A DNA stretch of 36,321 nucleotides, taken from Vitrella brassicaformis (Eukaryota; Sar; Vitrellaceae). The notes under the pieces are model-generated. The model was not told where the DNA came from. It did no database searches and worked only from the letters and a program-made list of their open reading frames with translations. Location: positions 1-36,321 of the forward strand of contig CDMY01000653.1 in assembly GCA_001179505.1 (NCBI GenBank), given 5' to 3'. The position numbers and the translations under genes are program-made. Shown here piece by piece: positions 10,101-18,930 of the stretch. The stretch's first letter is position 1; each line of letters begins with the position of its first letter.

Positions 10101-13100
10101 TCGTCTCCTTCGCCCTCATCGCCACCACGATGCCGCGAATGCAGCGACCTGATGGGCGGAAGGCCAGCCGTCTCGGCCAGCCGGTTGCGAGTCTCGATCG
10201 CCTCCTCGAGAGCCTTGTCGACGGCCTCTTGGGTGCGGCTTGACGGGCTGATGGTGTCGTAACTGGCTGATCGACCTGACCGGCCGCCGACTCGGATCAT
10301 CCACGTGAACTGATGCCACACGATGTAGATGCCCTTGGCGCCGTTGAGGCGGCGCAGCTGCGCCAGCCTCTGCTTGGCGTAGACGTCGAGGGCGTCCTTG
10401 GCGCCCACCGACTCACCACCAAACGAGCCTGCACATCACATCACATCACGCCCACAAAATCAGCACACACAGGTGTGGTGCGCATGCGGGTGTATGTGTG
10501 GGTTGCGTAACACGCACCTGACGATGGCTCTCGACCCCTCTTGCGCGCCCTGTGGTCAACGTCCATCTCGACCTCCCCATCGCCGCCACCTTGCTCCTTC
10601 CTCGACAACCGACGCAGCGCCCGCAGCAAACGGCCCTCTCTCGGCACTCTCGGGCCATGGCCACCATCACCAGTACTTGACGCAGCAGCAGCAGCAGCAG
10701 CAGCAGCAGGTGCTGCGGCTGCGACAGCAGCTGCCGCTGCTGCTGGTGGTGACTCCCCGCGCCTCCCTCCGTGGGCAAAAAGATCGACCGGCTCCCCAAG
10801 GACAGGGCGAACGCATTGTGGTAGGCCCCACTCTGTGGCGATGCGGTCTCGGTGTCTGACGGCCTGGGAGAGGGATCGGTCGATCTCCCGGGGCGTGAGG
10901 CTCTCGACGACGAATTCGCGGTGGTGTGGTGGGGCGGTGAGGTCGGTTGGGTGCTGCAGGAACAGGATGAAGGCGCCGCGGCAGTCCCATGACAGGCCGA
11001 AGGACGACAGGGATGACACCACGTCGCTGGAGGGGTGGTGGGATGCGAGCAATAGAAAATAGGCGTTCTGGAGCTGGTGGAGCTGGTAGAAGGCGTAAGT
11101 GTTGGCCTCATGGGCTGGCATGCCGGCAACTGACACGCAAATGAAACACACAGGTGTCTGTCTGTCCCTGTGTCAATCGTGCTGTGCTGTGCTGTGCTGT
11201 GCTCACCTGAAGGTTTGCGATCGTTGGCTACGGCTACAGTGGGGGGCACTGGGTGGGCCCTGCGACGAACGACCTTCTTACCCCCACCTGACACACACAC
11301 ACGTACGTTAACACACACGACAATCCCACAGTCAGTCGCGTCGCCCCCAACACCTACCTCCCCCTCACCCACCCACCTCTGAGCGATGCAGATGAGGAGT
11401 CGCTGGCCCCCCCTCCCCTCCCTTTGTCAGCCCGCCGCTTGCCGCCCCTGTCTCTCTCCTTCTTCAATGGCCCGGCGCCACGCGAGCCGCCCACACCACC
11501 TTTCGGCCTCCCCTTTGCCGTCTTGGTGCTGGCCTTGCTGATCGCGTCATGCAGTGCCTGCCGGATGGCGGCCGTGGTGAGTGAGTCGGGCCGGAGGGAT
11601 GGCTGGTAGTCGCCAGAGCGGTAGCGGAAGAGGAGACGCTGGGAGGTCTCGACAATGACGCCCAGCATGGGGGAGGGGTCGCCAGTGGCCTGCTCGGCCC
11701 GCAGCTTGGCCCGCTCCATCAGCACACGGGCAGTGGCCGCCGCCTCGCTCGCCGTCAACTCCTCGTGGTCACCTGCACCCACACACACCACACACATAGA
11801 CGGGCACTAGAGATGATGTCAAGAAGGACTTCTGGCGATCCCCCCCCGGCCCCCCGCCCGCCCATCGACCGACTCGACTGACCTTTGTTGTGTGGCATGG
11901 GTATGTCGTCCTCGGTCTCTTCTGCATCCCAATCCGGCTCACTCAGCACCCCCTGACCCCCAGCAGCAGCCGCCATGGCGTTCCACCGCTCGATGGCCGC
12001 ATGCAGGGCGGGAAGTACGTCATCCTCACACGACACCGACACACCGCTCCACCTCCCGCCCTTGTCCTCGGCCTCCTCACAACCACCACCACCACCACCA
12101 CCCGCTGCTGCTGCTGCTGTGGGTGTGTTGTTGGTGGTGTTGGGTGCCCCACCCGTGACGTAGAACTTGCCAGAGAGTATCTGAGCTTTCCACTTGATGG
12201 GGAGGGCGGGCTGTGAGGGGCGGGAGGGATCGAGGTTGGTGCGACGGAGGCGATTGAGCATGAGGCGCACAAGGGTGCTGATGAGCTTGAGGGCGTCGGA
12301 CCTCCTCTGGCTGCGGGAGGGCCGCTTGCCGTTGCCATTGGCGGGTGGTGGGGGGCCCTCCACCAGCTGGCCATTGCTGCGATGCCGGGGCTTGGGCCAA
12401 CGAGACTGCATCTCCTGACAGACACAGACAGACAGACAGACAGATGAGCAACCGACCCACCACCCCCTCTCCCTTCCTCCCTCCCTCCCTGTCACCAACC
12501 TGATAGTCCTCGCTCCCGTCAGCATCGTCACCGCTCTCGCCGCTGTCACTGTCACTCTCCTCATCGCTCTCACTGCCACTGCTGCCGTCGCCACCCGAGT
12601 CGGCGCCCTGGCCGTGGTGGATCTCACGCGTGTAGTCGACGTGCCGGCGGGCCCGTTTGCCGTCGCCACCACCACCACCACCAGCGGCGGCGGCAGCGGC
12701 AGCGGCAGCGGCAGCGGCAGCGGCAGCGGCAGCAGGGGAAGCAGCCTCGCGGCAATGGTCGCTGCAGAAATACTGAGGGAACCGACGGACACAGAGAGAG
12801 AGAGACGGGGAAATGGATGCGCTTGTGTGGCGTGTGGTGTGGTTGAGTGGTGTTCTGTGGTTGGTTGGTTGTTTACTTCCTTCTCGCCCCCGTAGTTGTC
12901 ATCGAACTCGTTGAGGGACATGCCGTTGACGATCCTGATCGACATTCGACAAGGACACACAAGGGAGGAGGGAGGGAGGGAGGGATCACCAACGAAACGA
13001 AGCCACACAGGTGCGTGCGGTGCGTGTGTGTTGACTGACTGACTGACCACTCTCGGCAAGATGTGCATTTGATCTTCAATCTCGTGCCCAGGACCTTCTT

Positions 13101-15231
13101 GCTGTCCTTGTGGTACTTGTCCCGCAGCGCATACCGGCTGGCGGGGCCGGGGATCACCTTGGACGCCAGCAACTCACTCACCATCCCTGACATACATGAG
13201 TGAGACCAATCAACCCACCAACCATGGCAAGTTTACACACACACACAGGTGGACAGACAGGACAGGACAGAGAGGCGTTGCGTACGGTTGTACAGCTGGC
13301 GCCCCTTGCCGATGCCGGGGAACTCCAGCCGCCAAACCACAGCACAACCGTGGAATCTGCACACACACACACACACATACATATGGATGGATGGATGGAC
13401 GCATCGTTGGCTCACTTGCAGGTGCCCTGCTTGGCTGTGCACTGGCAGAAGCCCGCCGTCAGCGCGTAGCCCAGCCACAGCTTGACGGCCTCGTACTGCA
13501 CACACGCACACAAGCATCCATCCATTCCATCCACCCCTGTGTGTGTGTGCTGTGTGTGGGTACGTGGTATGGGATGAAGTTGACGGCTTCGTTGATGTTC
13601 TCGCCGGTGTTGAAGCCGAAATGGTACGCCTGACACACACACACACGCAATATGCACACAGACACAGACACACACAGACAGACAGACAGACACAGACGGA
13701 GCAGTTGATGTGAGTCGTGTGTCTGTCGTGTTTGTCACGCCCTTGTCACCCACCCACCGCAGGCAGGGTCACGACGAAGCTACGGGCACGTTGGATGACG
13801 CTGGTTACAACCACCACACCACACACCCACACGTGTGCACAACACCACCGATGCGTCCATCCCCCGTTGCCTGACTGACCTACGTACCGGTGTACGGTGA
13901 TGCCGTTGGCCTTGAGCCACTCGGGGTGGATGAGCAGCCGCTTGTGGCGCATGTACTCGGGACACCTCTCGTGCATCCTCTTCATCTCCTCGTTGATCAG
14001 CCGGTCCAGCCTCTTCTTGTGCTTGGCAGGCACCACGTACCACACCCTGACAGACAAACGACACACACACACACACACACACACACATGGATGGATGGAT
14101 GGTGCACACACACGGCCTTCAGGGGCCAGGGTGGGGAGGGTGTGTGTGTGTGTGGTGTGGCTGCTGACTTGACGTCGCCCCCATGGTTGTAGTTCATCGA
14201 CGCCAAATCACGGTCCTGACCACACCACACACCACACCACACACCACACCACACCACATAGCGCGCAGATACGGAGGCCATCCATCCATCCATCCATGCA
14301 TCCACTGTGTGTGTGTGTGCCAATTGGTGTGTGTGTGTCGAGTGCCCTGGTCACCTACCTCTCTGTGGTTGCCGAAGACCGTTCCGATGGACCCAAAGTA
14401 GCCGTACTGACACACACACACCACAGACATACAGACACATCATCAAGGCAAAGTCTATGGATGGCATGCGATGCATGTGTGTATCGTTTTTGTCTAGGTG
14501 TGTGTGTCTAATGCATTTATTGGATACCGGTGTGTTGATGCCTTCCATACGCGGCATCTCCCTCAGGGCGTCCCCTTTGAGGTGGTTGAGGTTGAAGGAC
14601 TTGCACCTGTCGGGCCCGTCAAAGAAGCTCGTCACGATGTTGGCCGCGTACAGCCGCGCCGCCCTCTCCTCGGGCCGCTTCTGCCCTTCCTCCTTCGACC
14701 ACTGACAGCCAACGACACACCACACCACACCACACACAGGCGGAATGGGTTCATGCGTGGGGGGTGTTGGTGCGTGTGTTGGCGTACCATATCCCAGATG
14801 CGCTTCTCGAACTGCAGGATGCCCTCGTCCTTGCCCAAGTCGATGTCAGCGGTGTCGAAGGGCAGGGCCACCTCTCTCGCCTCCAGCCGGTAGTCGTCAC
14901 CATGATACCTACCACACACACACGCACACACACACACACACAATATGTACCTCTGTCCGCCGCTTCTCCCTCCCTCTCCCTCCCTCGCCCCGACAGACTC
15001 ACTGGTCTTTGCTCTTGTTCATGGTGTCGATTTCGACTTCAAAGATGTAGGGGTGCGGCAGTTGGCCGCTGGACACCGACTGGTGGGTGCGGGTGACCCG
15101 CTGCGATAGGACCCCCTCCACATCCGTCAACTTCTCGAGGTCCTCGTACCCCGCCTCACGCGGCACCCAACCGGGGGGAGGCACCAGCTGCATGGATCGA
15201 CGGACGGGCGGATGGATTGCAAATATGCAGC

Positions 15232-15262
<31 letters not shown>

Positions 15263-15690
15263 GGGAGGGAATGTGCGAATGGACCGTTTCTGTGTCTGTG
15301 TGTCGTGCATGGATCGGTGGATGGATCGGTGGATGGATGGATGGATGGCTGCGTGAAGGCGTACCAGCAAGACTCCCTTGTTTCGGTGCTCCTCCTTGGC
15401 GAACAGGTCGCCGAGGAACTTGTTGGTGTCCTGCATGTCCTCCTCCGTCATCGCTATCGGCTCGACGGTCGGGATGTCCACCTGCCATCTGAATGAATGA
15501 ACAACAATACACCACACCACACCACACACAGAGATAGAGGGAGTGCGGTGGTGGGCATTCAATGCATGGAAGCTAAGCTGTTCGGTGGTGTGACCGGCAT
15601 TCAATGTGTCTGTCAGTGTCGTGTCGTGTGGACGGACCTGTCGATGATGTCGTGGGCAGGTGGTGCCCCCGCCGCGGCAGCGCTAGCCAT
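4913..15690 (-). CDS. JmjN-JmjC histone demethylase fused to an AP2-like domain array
   Basis: One 30-exon gene of 2,517 codons. Every one of the 29 junctions has a GT donor, an AG acceptor and matching codon phase, and the summed exon length (7,554) divides by three, so I read it as a single protein. The start is ATG at 15690, directly before the JmjN domain; the stop is TGA at 4913. Order: JmjN (about 22-75), JmjC (about 205-370), Cys-rich region (357-463), Ala-rich and acidic linker (465-548), about nine AP2-like units (about 550-1900), Ser/Pro/acidic low-complexity tail. The family removes methyl groups from histone lysines in the nucleus using Fe(II) and 2-oxoglutarate; the array should add DNA binding. 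Exon coordinates are in the module entries. A split into two genes is possible, but I saw no stop, start or phase break that would support it. Confidence 0.8.
5551..5571. repeat. (AC)n microsatellite in intron
   Basis: An uninterrupted AC dinucleotide run in the intron between exons 28 and 29 of the JmjC/AP2 gene, near the acceptor. Confidence 0.75.
9511..9612 (-). other. 102-bp stop-free intron inside the AP2 array
   Basis: The donor is GTACAC after a CCA-G codon split, and the acceptor is CTCCAG before GTTCG. The intron length is a multiple of three and its reading frame is open (Thr-His repeats from the (GT)n tract), so retention would insert 34 residues without a stop. Confidence 0.65.
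9588..9610. repeat. (GT)n microsatellite in intron
   Basis: A GT dinucleotide run within the stop-free 102-bp intron of the AP2 array. Confidence 0.75.
11883..13186 (-). other. Cys-rich segment, acidic linker and first diverged AP2-like unit (exons 13-16)
   Basis: Exons: 13186-13048, 12934-12877, 12772-12500, 12414-11883. The pairs CTSC (431-434) and CSDHC (459-463) could form a small zinc knuckle across two introns. Then come a poly-Ala run encoded by a (GGCAGC)n tract (about 12686-12735), a basic KRARRHVDY patch and a Ser/Asp/Glu stretch. Exon 16 carries a distant AP2-like unit: a helix with RLMLNRLRRTN, a strand with IKWKAQILSGKFYV, and a helix with LPALHAAIERWNAM. Confidence 0.6.
13360..13400. 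repeat. (AC)n followed by (GGAT)n
   Basis: A compound microsatellite in the intron between exons 11 and 12 of the JmjC module. Confidence 0.7.
14061..14102. repeat. (AC)n followed by (GGAT)n
   Basis: A compound microsatellite in the intron between JmjC exons 7 and 8. The same AC-then-GGAT order recurs at 13360-13400, so intron sequences may have been copied between introns. Confidence 0.7.
14221..14259. repeat. (ACACC)n tract in intron
   Basis: Repeats of CACAC and CACCA units directly after the exon 7 acceptor (upstream on the minus strand) of the JmjC gene. Similar tracts occur near 1156-1183, 14713-14738, 15510-15528 and 18053-18070. Confidence 0.65.
15234..15260. repeat. (AC)n microsatellite in intron
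   Basis: An AC run in the intron between exons 2 and 3 of the JmjC module. A (GGAT)n run follows at about 15309-15347. Confidence 0.75.
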
Positions 15691-16496
15691 CTCGAGACGC
15701 TTCTATGTCAGCAACTATCGTCTGCTCTGCCACTCACACGCCTCAGAAGCTTCGTCAGCATCAGGTCAGGCAGCGAGCAATATGGCAGGAATGCCTACAG
15801 CAGCAGGAACTGGCTGCGGCAACGACCCTTGCGGCCAAGTGGCGGAAGAAGTAAGACTAATACCACCAAGGATGCAGCAATCGATGCATACGGTGCCCTG
15901 CCTCTCCTCCCCTCACCGCGAGACTGCATGCGAGCTTTGTAGCTCTCTAAGCGCGGAGTAGTTTCTGGTGCGCATCCACAGGCAAGAATGGATTGAGCGC
16001 AAGCCACTCAGTGCGTGTGAAGGGATGGAGTGCACCTTAGGTATCGTCTATCACATGTTGCAGGGCCTCATGGCCTGCCTGGCTATTCCCTTCTCTCTCC
16101 CTCTGCTGTCTTCCTGTCTTCCTTCCTTATGGGTCCCGTGTGTATATGGTGGTGTATTCATGTGATTGGCTGATTGTTGCTTTGGTGGCTCAGAGGGCGC
16201 TCATTTTTCTACTTCCCCCTTCTGGCTTCTGTACACTTGCCATGGCTCTTGCCGGGCGACAGCGCCCGTTCTTGTGTACGAAGCCGGAATCGGTGTTTCT
16301 CAACGTTCTACAAGGCAGCCAGTGCTCTCTGTTGCCATCTGTTTGTCCGCCGGTGCCAGTGCAGGGAGGGGTAGACAGGCCGTGTGCATGCTTTGCATGT
16401 ACATGCTGCTAGTTTAGTGCGTGAGACAACAGGATCCCTCCGGGGTTACAGACACGAGTCTCGTTAAACACACTAACCAACCAACCAACATGAGAG
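15691..16496. promoter_or_regulatory. divergent intergenic region, probable promoters
   Basis: About 800 bases separate the start of the minus-strand JmjC gene from the start of the plus-strand small gene. The two genes point away from each other, so both promoters should lie here. No TATA box or known operator was identified. No believable exon was seen on either strand. Confidence 0.4.
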
Positions 16497-16838
16497 ATGC
16501 AGGCCCTGCGAAGCTCCCGGTGTTGTATCTCTGCAGCGGCAGCCTTCTCAGCGCCCTCAGCAGCAGCCCTCGCGCCATCCCGCGTCCTCCCCCTGTCCGT
16601 GAGGCAGCAGGTGCGTCACTTCACGCGCAACAACTCCAAGACCATCTTGAATCAGTGGTACGACTCACTGCCGCTGACGAAGCGGTGGAAGCGAGCCATC
16701 CGGAAGGGCACTATGGTGTGGGAGAAGGGGCAGGTGAAGATCCCGCGGCTCAAGGTGGAGGGCTATGACTGCAAGACCAATCCCTACAGGGGGCCGCTCT
16801 CCGCACTCAGGAGCCCACGCATCGAAATCCAGGACTGA
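16497..16838 (+). CDS. small basic protein, probably mitochondrial
   Basis: A single-exon ORF of 113 aa that starts at ATG 16497 and ends TGA. The first 40 residues are rich in Ala, Ser and Arg with no acidic residue (RSSRCCISAAAAFS, VRQQVRHF), typical of a mitochondrial import presequence. The rest (NSKTILNQWYDSLPLTKRW, KRAIRKGTMVWEKGQ, NPYRGPLSALRSPRIEIQD) is basic and compact, as in ribosomal or respiratory-complex accessory subunits. I do not recognise a named family. An ATG at 16490 is in another frame and would not give this product. A strong hairpin lies 158 bases past the stop. Confidence 0.6.
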   Translation: MQALRSSRCCISAAAAFSAPSAAALAPSRVLPLSVRQQVRHFTRNNSKTILNQWYDSLPLTKRWKRAIRKGTMVWEKGQVKIPRLKVEGYDCKTNPYRGPLSALRSPRIEIQD

Positions 16839-16996
16839 CTGACTGAGGATGTGATCTCGGAGGGAGGGACACAGGGGGGAGGGAGGGAGGAAGGGAGGTG
16901 CTTGGTGGAGGGCTGATGTGGTTGTGTTGTGCGGTGTGCGGCTGTGCGTTCGTTTGTGGTTGATTGGCATGCACCAGACTCCCGTCACCTGGCAGA

Positions 16997-17024
16997 GCCC
17001 GGCATCTCAGCGAAGATGCCGGGC
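16997..17024 (+). repeat. perfect 11-bp inverted repeat, stem-loop
   Basis: The arms GCCCGGCATCT (16997-17007) and AGATGCCGGGC (17014-17024) pair perfectly around the six-base loop CAGCGA, and TTTGTT follows. It lies 158 bases downstream of the small mitochondrial-type gene, so it may sit in the 3' UTR or be a 3'-end signal. Confidence 0.8.
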
Positions 17025-18542
17025 TTTGTTGATGATGGGGATCGGGTGCTTACAAATCAGCCACAGCTCAGCTGGTGAGCCGCCAGACCAAGTGAGTTTT
17101 GGTTACCTGCACGATTGCGCAGGGGTGCATGGTGTGTACAGTAAGTAACTTGTGTGCATGATGTGATGTGCACGGACGGTTGACTGATTGATGTGGAAGC
17201 GGACCGGGGTGGGTGTGTCCATCATCCTGCCTAGCTGTGCTGGTGTGAATGGATGGGCATGGCATGGCCGGATGTGTCGGTAATCAATCTGCACGGGCTT
17301 GGCTTACACGCACATGCATTCATTAGTTAAGTTAGGGTTCAAACACACACGCACTCCCCTCACAGACAGCAGAGACAGACGGAGAGAGAGATAGGCTGGT
17401 GGCATCCATCGTCCATCCACGAGTGACTCGCATCGCACACATCCCACCCACGTATGTCATTGATTCACACATCCGCACAAACACGAGGGGGAAGGGAAGT
17501 CCATCACATCAGATCGCATTGCAGGACGGCAGGCAGGTAGCAGCTAGCACTTTGAGAAAGATCGATCAAGCCGGTCTGTCTGTCTGGGCTTAGGCAGCGC
17601 ACTTGTTGAAAAAGAAGAGCACTAGGCGTCATCTCCTCTCTCTCTGCTCTCTCTCTCTCTCTCCCTTCGCAGGCTCTCTGTGTCTGCGTGTTCAGTGTAG
17701 CTCTCGACACCCCCCGTGCACCCGTGCCAACGACGCATGAGTCGGCATCACGCGCAAAGATGCGCGGGGAGTATGAGAATCCACGCTTCACACGCAGCCA
17801 TGGAGCCTTTCTGGCACATCATGAGAATATAACGGGGCGAATCAAGCTGGCAGGGAGGGAGGGAAGCGTCGACCGACCGGTCCTTGTGTACTGGATGGAT
17901 GGATGAAAAGTCACCAAGACTGTGTGTGTGTATATCTGTTTGTCTTGGTGTGGTGTGGTGTGGGGGTAACTAACAGAAAAAACTGTGTCAGCAGCGGGCC
18001 GGGACAGCCAGCCGGCTGGTAGTGTACACGCACACGCCATACCCCACCATAACACACCACACCACACCACATAGCGCAGCAAGTAGGTGAGTGAGCTTGC
18101 AAGGAGAGCAAGTAGTAACTGAGTCAGTGAGTCAGTGAGTCAGTCAGTCAGTCAGTGGGTTGAGTTGAGCAAATCGGTCCATCCACCCACCCATATATCC
18201 CAGCAATCCGATCCGGATAACAAACACAACACGGGCTGGTATGGAAAAATATACAATCCATACGCGCACACAGCCACACACACACACGTGAGCGATCCTT
18301 CCCTCCCTCCCTCACTCACTCACTCACTCTCTGTGGCTTGCCACAATGCTGTTAACAACACGAAACGAACCCCTCTCTATATGGCTCTTCGTAACGAACG
18401 CAATGACACCAGACCGCCGCGCTCTCTCTCTCTGCCTTGCCGCCCCCTCTAGCTCGCTTGCTGCGATGTACACACCCACACTCACAATATCCCACCCCAC
18501 TCCCTCCCTGTGCGATGCACAAAGCACTGCACCGCAGCTGGA

Positions 18543-18609
18543 AGCGTCAAAAGACGACCGCCCCCCGACAGTCAGACGCGAGTGCGTCTTGTCGGGGGCA
18601 GCGTCAAAA
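18543..18609 (+). repeat. bulged hairpin flanked by 10-bp direct repeats
   Basis: CCCCCGACA (18562-18570) pairs with TGTCGGGGG (18590-18598), and inside it AGACGC (18574-18579) pairs with GCGTCT (18584-18589) around GAGT, leaving a three-base bulge. AGCGTCAAAA occurs exactly on both sides (18543-18552 and 18600-18609). Direct repeats outside an inverted repeat are the layout of a tiny transposon-like insertion, but the element is very short. Confidence 0.65.
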
Positions 18610-18930
18610 CTGTCCCCATAAACCACAGCGCATTGCTGCCACTCCCTACCCTATAGTGCCGTGCCCTCCCCTCCCCTCCGCCTCTCACACTGATCTGATC
18701 CATACATAAACGTTTGTCAGCCAGTCATAGATAGCATATATGGATAGATAGGTCACATCACATCACCCGCCCCGCCAGCAACCGACCTGACCTGACACGA
18801 CACACCCGGACCGAACACACACAGAGACACACAGCCAATGGAATGCATCCACCCCATCCCTTGATTGATTGAGGGCGTCAATCGGTCCTTTGTCTTTACC
18901 TTGATATGCAAAGATCCGTGTCTCTCTCTG

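Larger units (their letters stand above)
7275..11772 (-). repeat. array of AP2-like units, mostly one per exon (exons 17-24)
   Basis: Exons: 11772-11377, 11287-11207, 11129-10518, 10428-9613 (two units), 9510-9088, 8999-8613, 8319-7864, 7774-7275. The five best units read roughly YAxxRLxxLRRLN, I-x-W-H-x4-W-x-I-R, then TREAIDKALEEAVETRNRL and GLPPIRSL. The strand with a central Trp followed by a helix with EAxxxALxxAxxxRN resembles the apicomplexan AP2 (integrase-like) DNA-binding domain; the leading RLxxLRRLN helix is an addition. Exons 17, 19 and 24 hold eroded units. Exon 18 is a short basic linker. Exons 17-23 all begin and end in phase 1. Acidic Asp/Glu runs separate the units. Confidence 0.6.
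13286..15690 (-). other. JmjN-JmjC catalytic module, KDM4-like (exons 1-12)
   Basis: Exons: 15690-15638, 15488-15365, 15187-15003, 14908-14788, 14701-14528, 14406-14359, 14215-14169, 14046-13888, 13800-13758, 13629-13564, 13495-13416, 13356-13286. JmjN is seen in DIPTVEPIAMTEEDMQ and LVPPPGW. Fe(II) ligands are H233 and E235 (FGNHRED) and H321 (PAAYHFGFN). N243 and K251 fill the places of KDM4A N198 and K206, the second of which binds 2-oxoglutarate. The KDM4-type zinc site is also present: C279 and H285 (ERCPEYMRHK) plus C357 and C359 (FCQC). Spacings match KDM4A as I recall it (HxE to first zinc Cys 46 residues, zinc His to third metal His 36). The enzyme is therefore predicted to be active. 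Its lysine preference cannot be told from sequence. Confidence 0.85.
16839..18930. other. long intergenic region with hairpins and simple repeats
   Basis: About 2.1 kb without a supported gene. It holds a perfect 11-bp hairpin (16997-17024), a bulged hairpin between 10-bp direct repeats (18543-18609), (CT)n near 17635-17663, an (AGTC) series near 18120-18158, and (ACACC)n near 18053-18070. Short open frames here have low-complexity translations. Confidence 0.5.

Noticed and set aside
15497-15961. Plus-strand open frame of 154 codons over the first JmjC exon
   Set aside because: It is antisense to a well-supported exon and promoter region and has no motif.
18324-18709. Open frames on both strands around the 18543-18609 hairpin
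   Set aside because: Composition is low-complexity and there is no splice context or recognisable domain.
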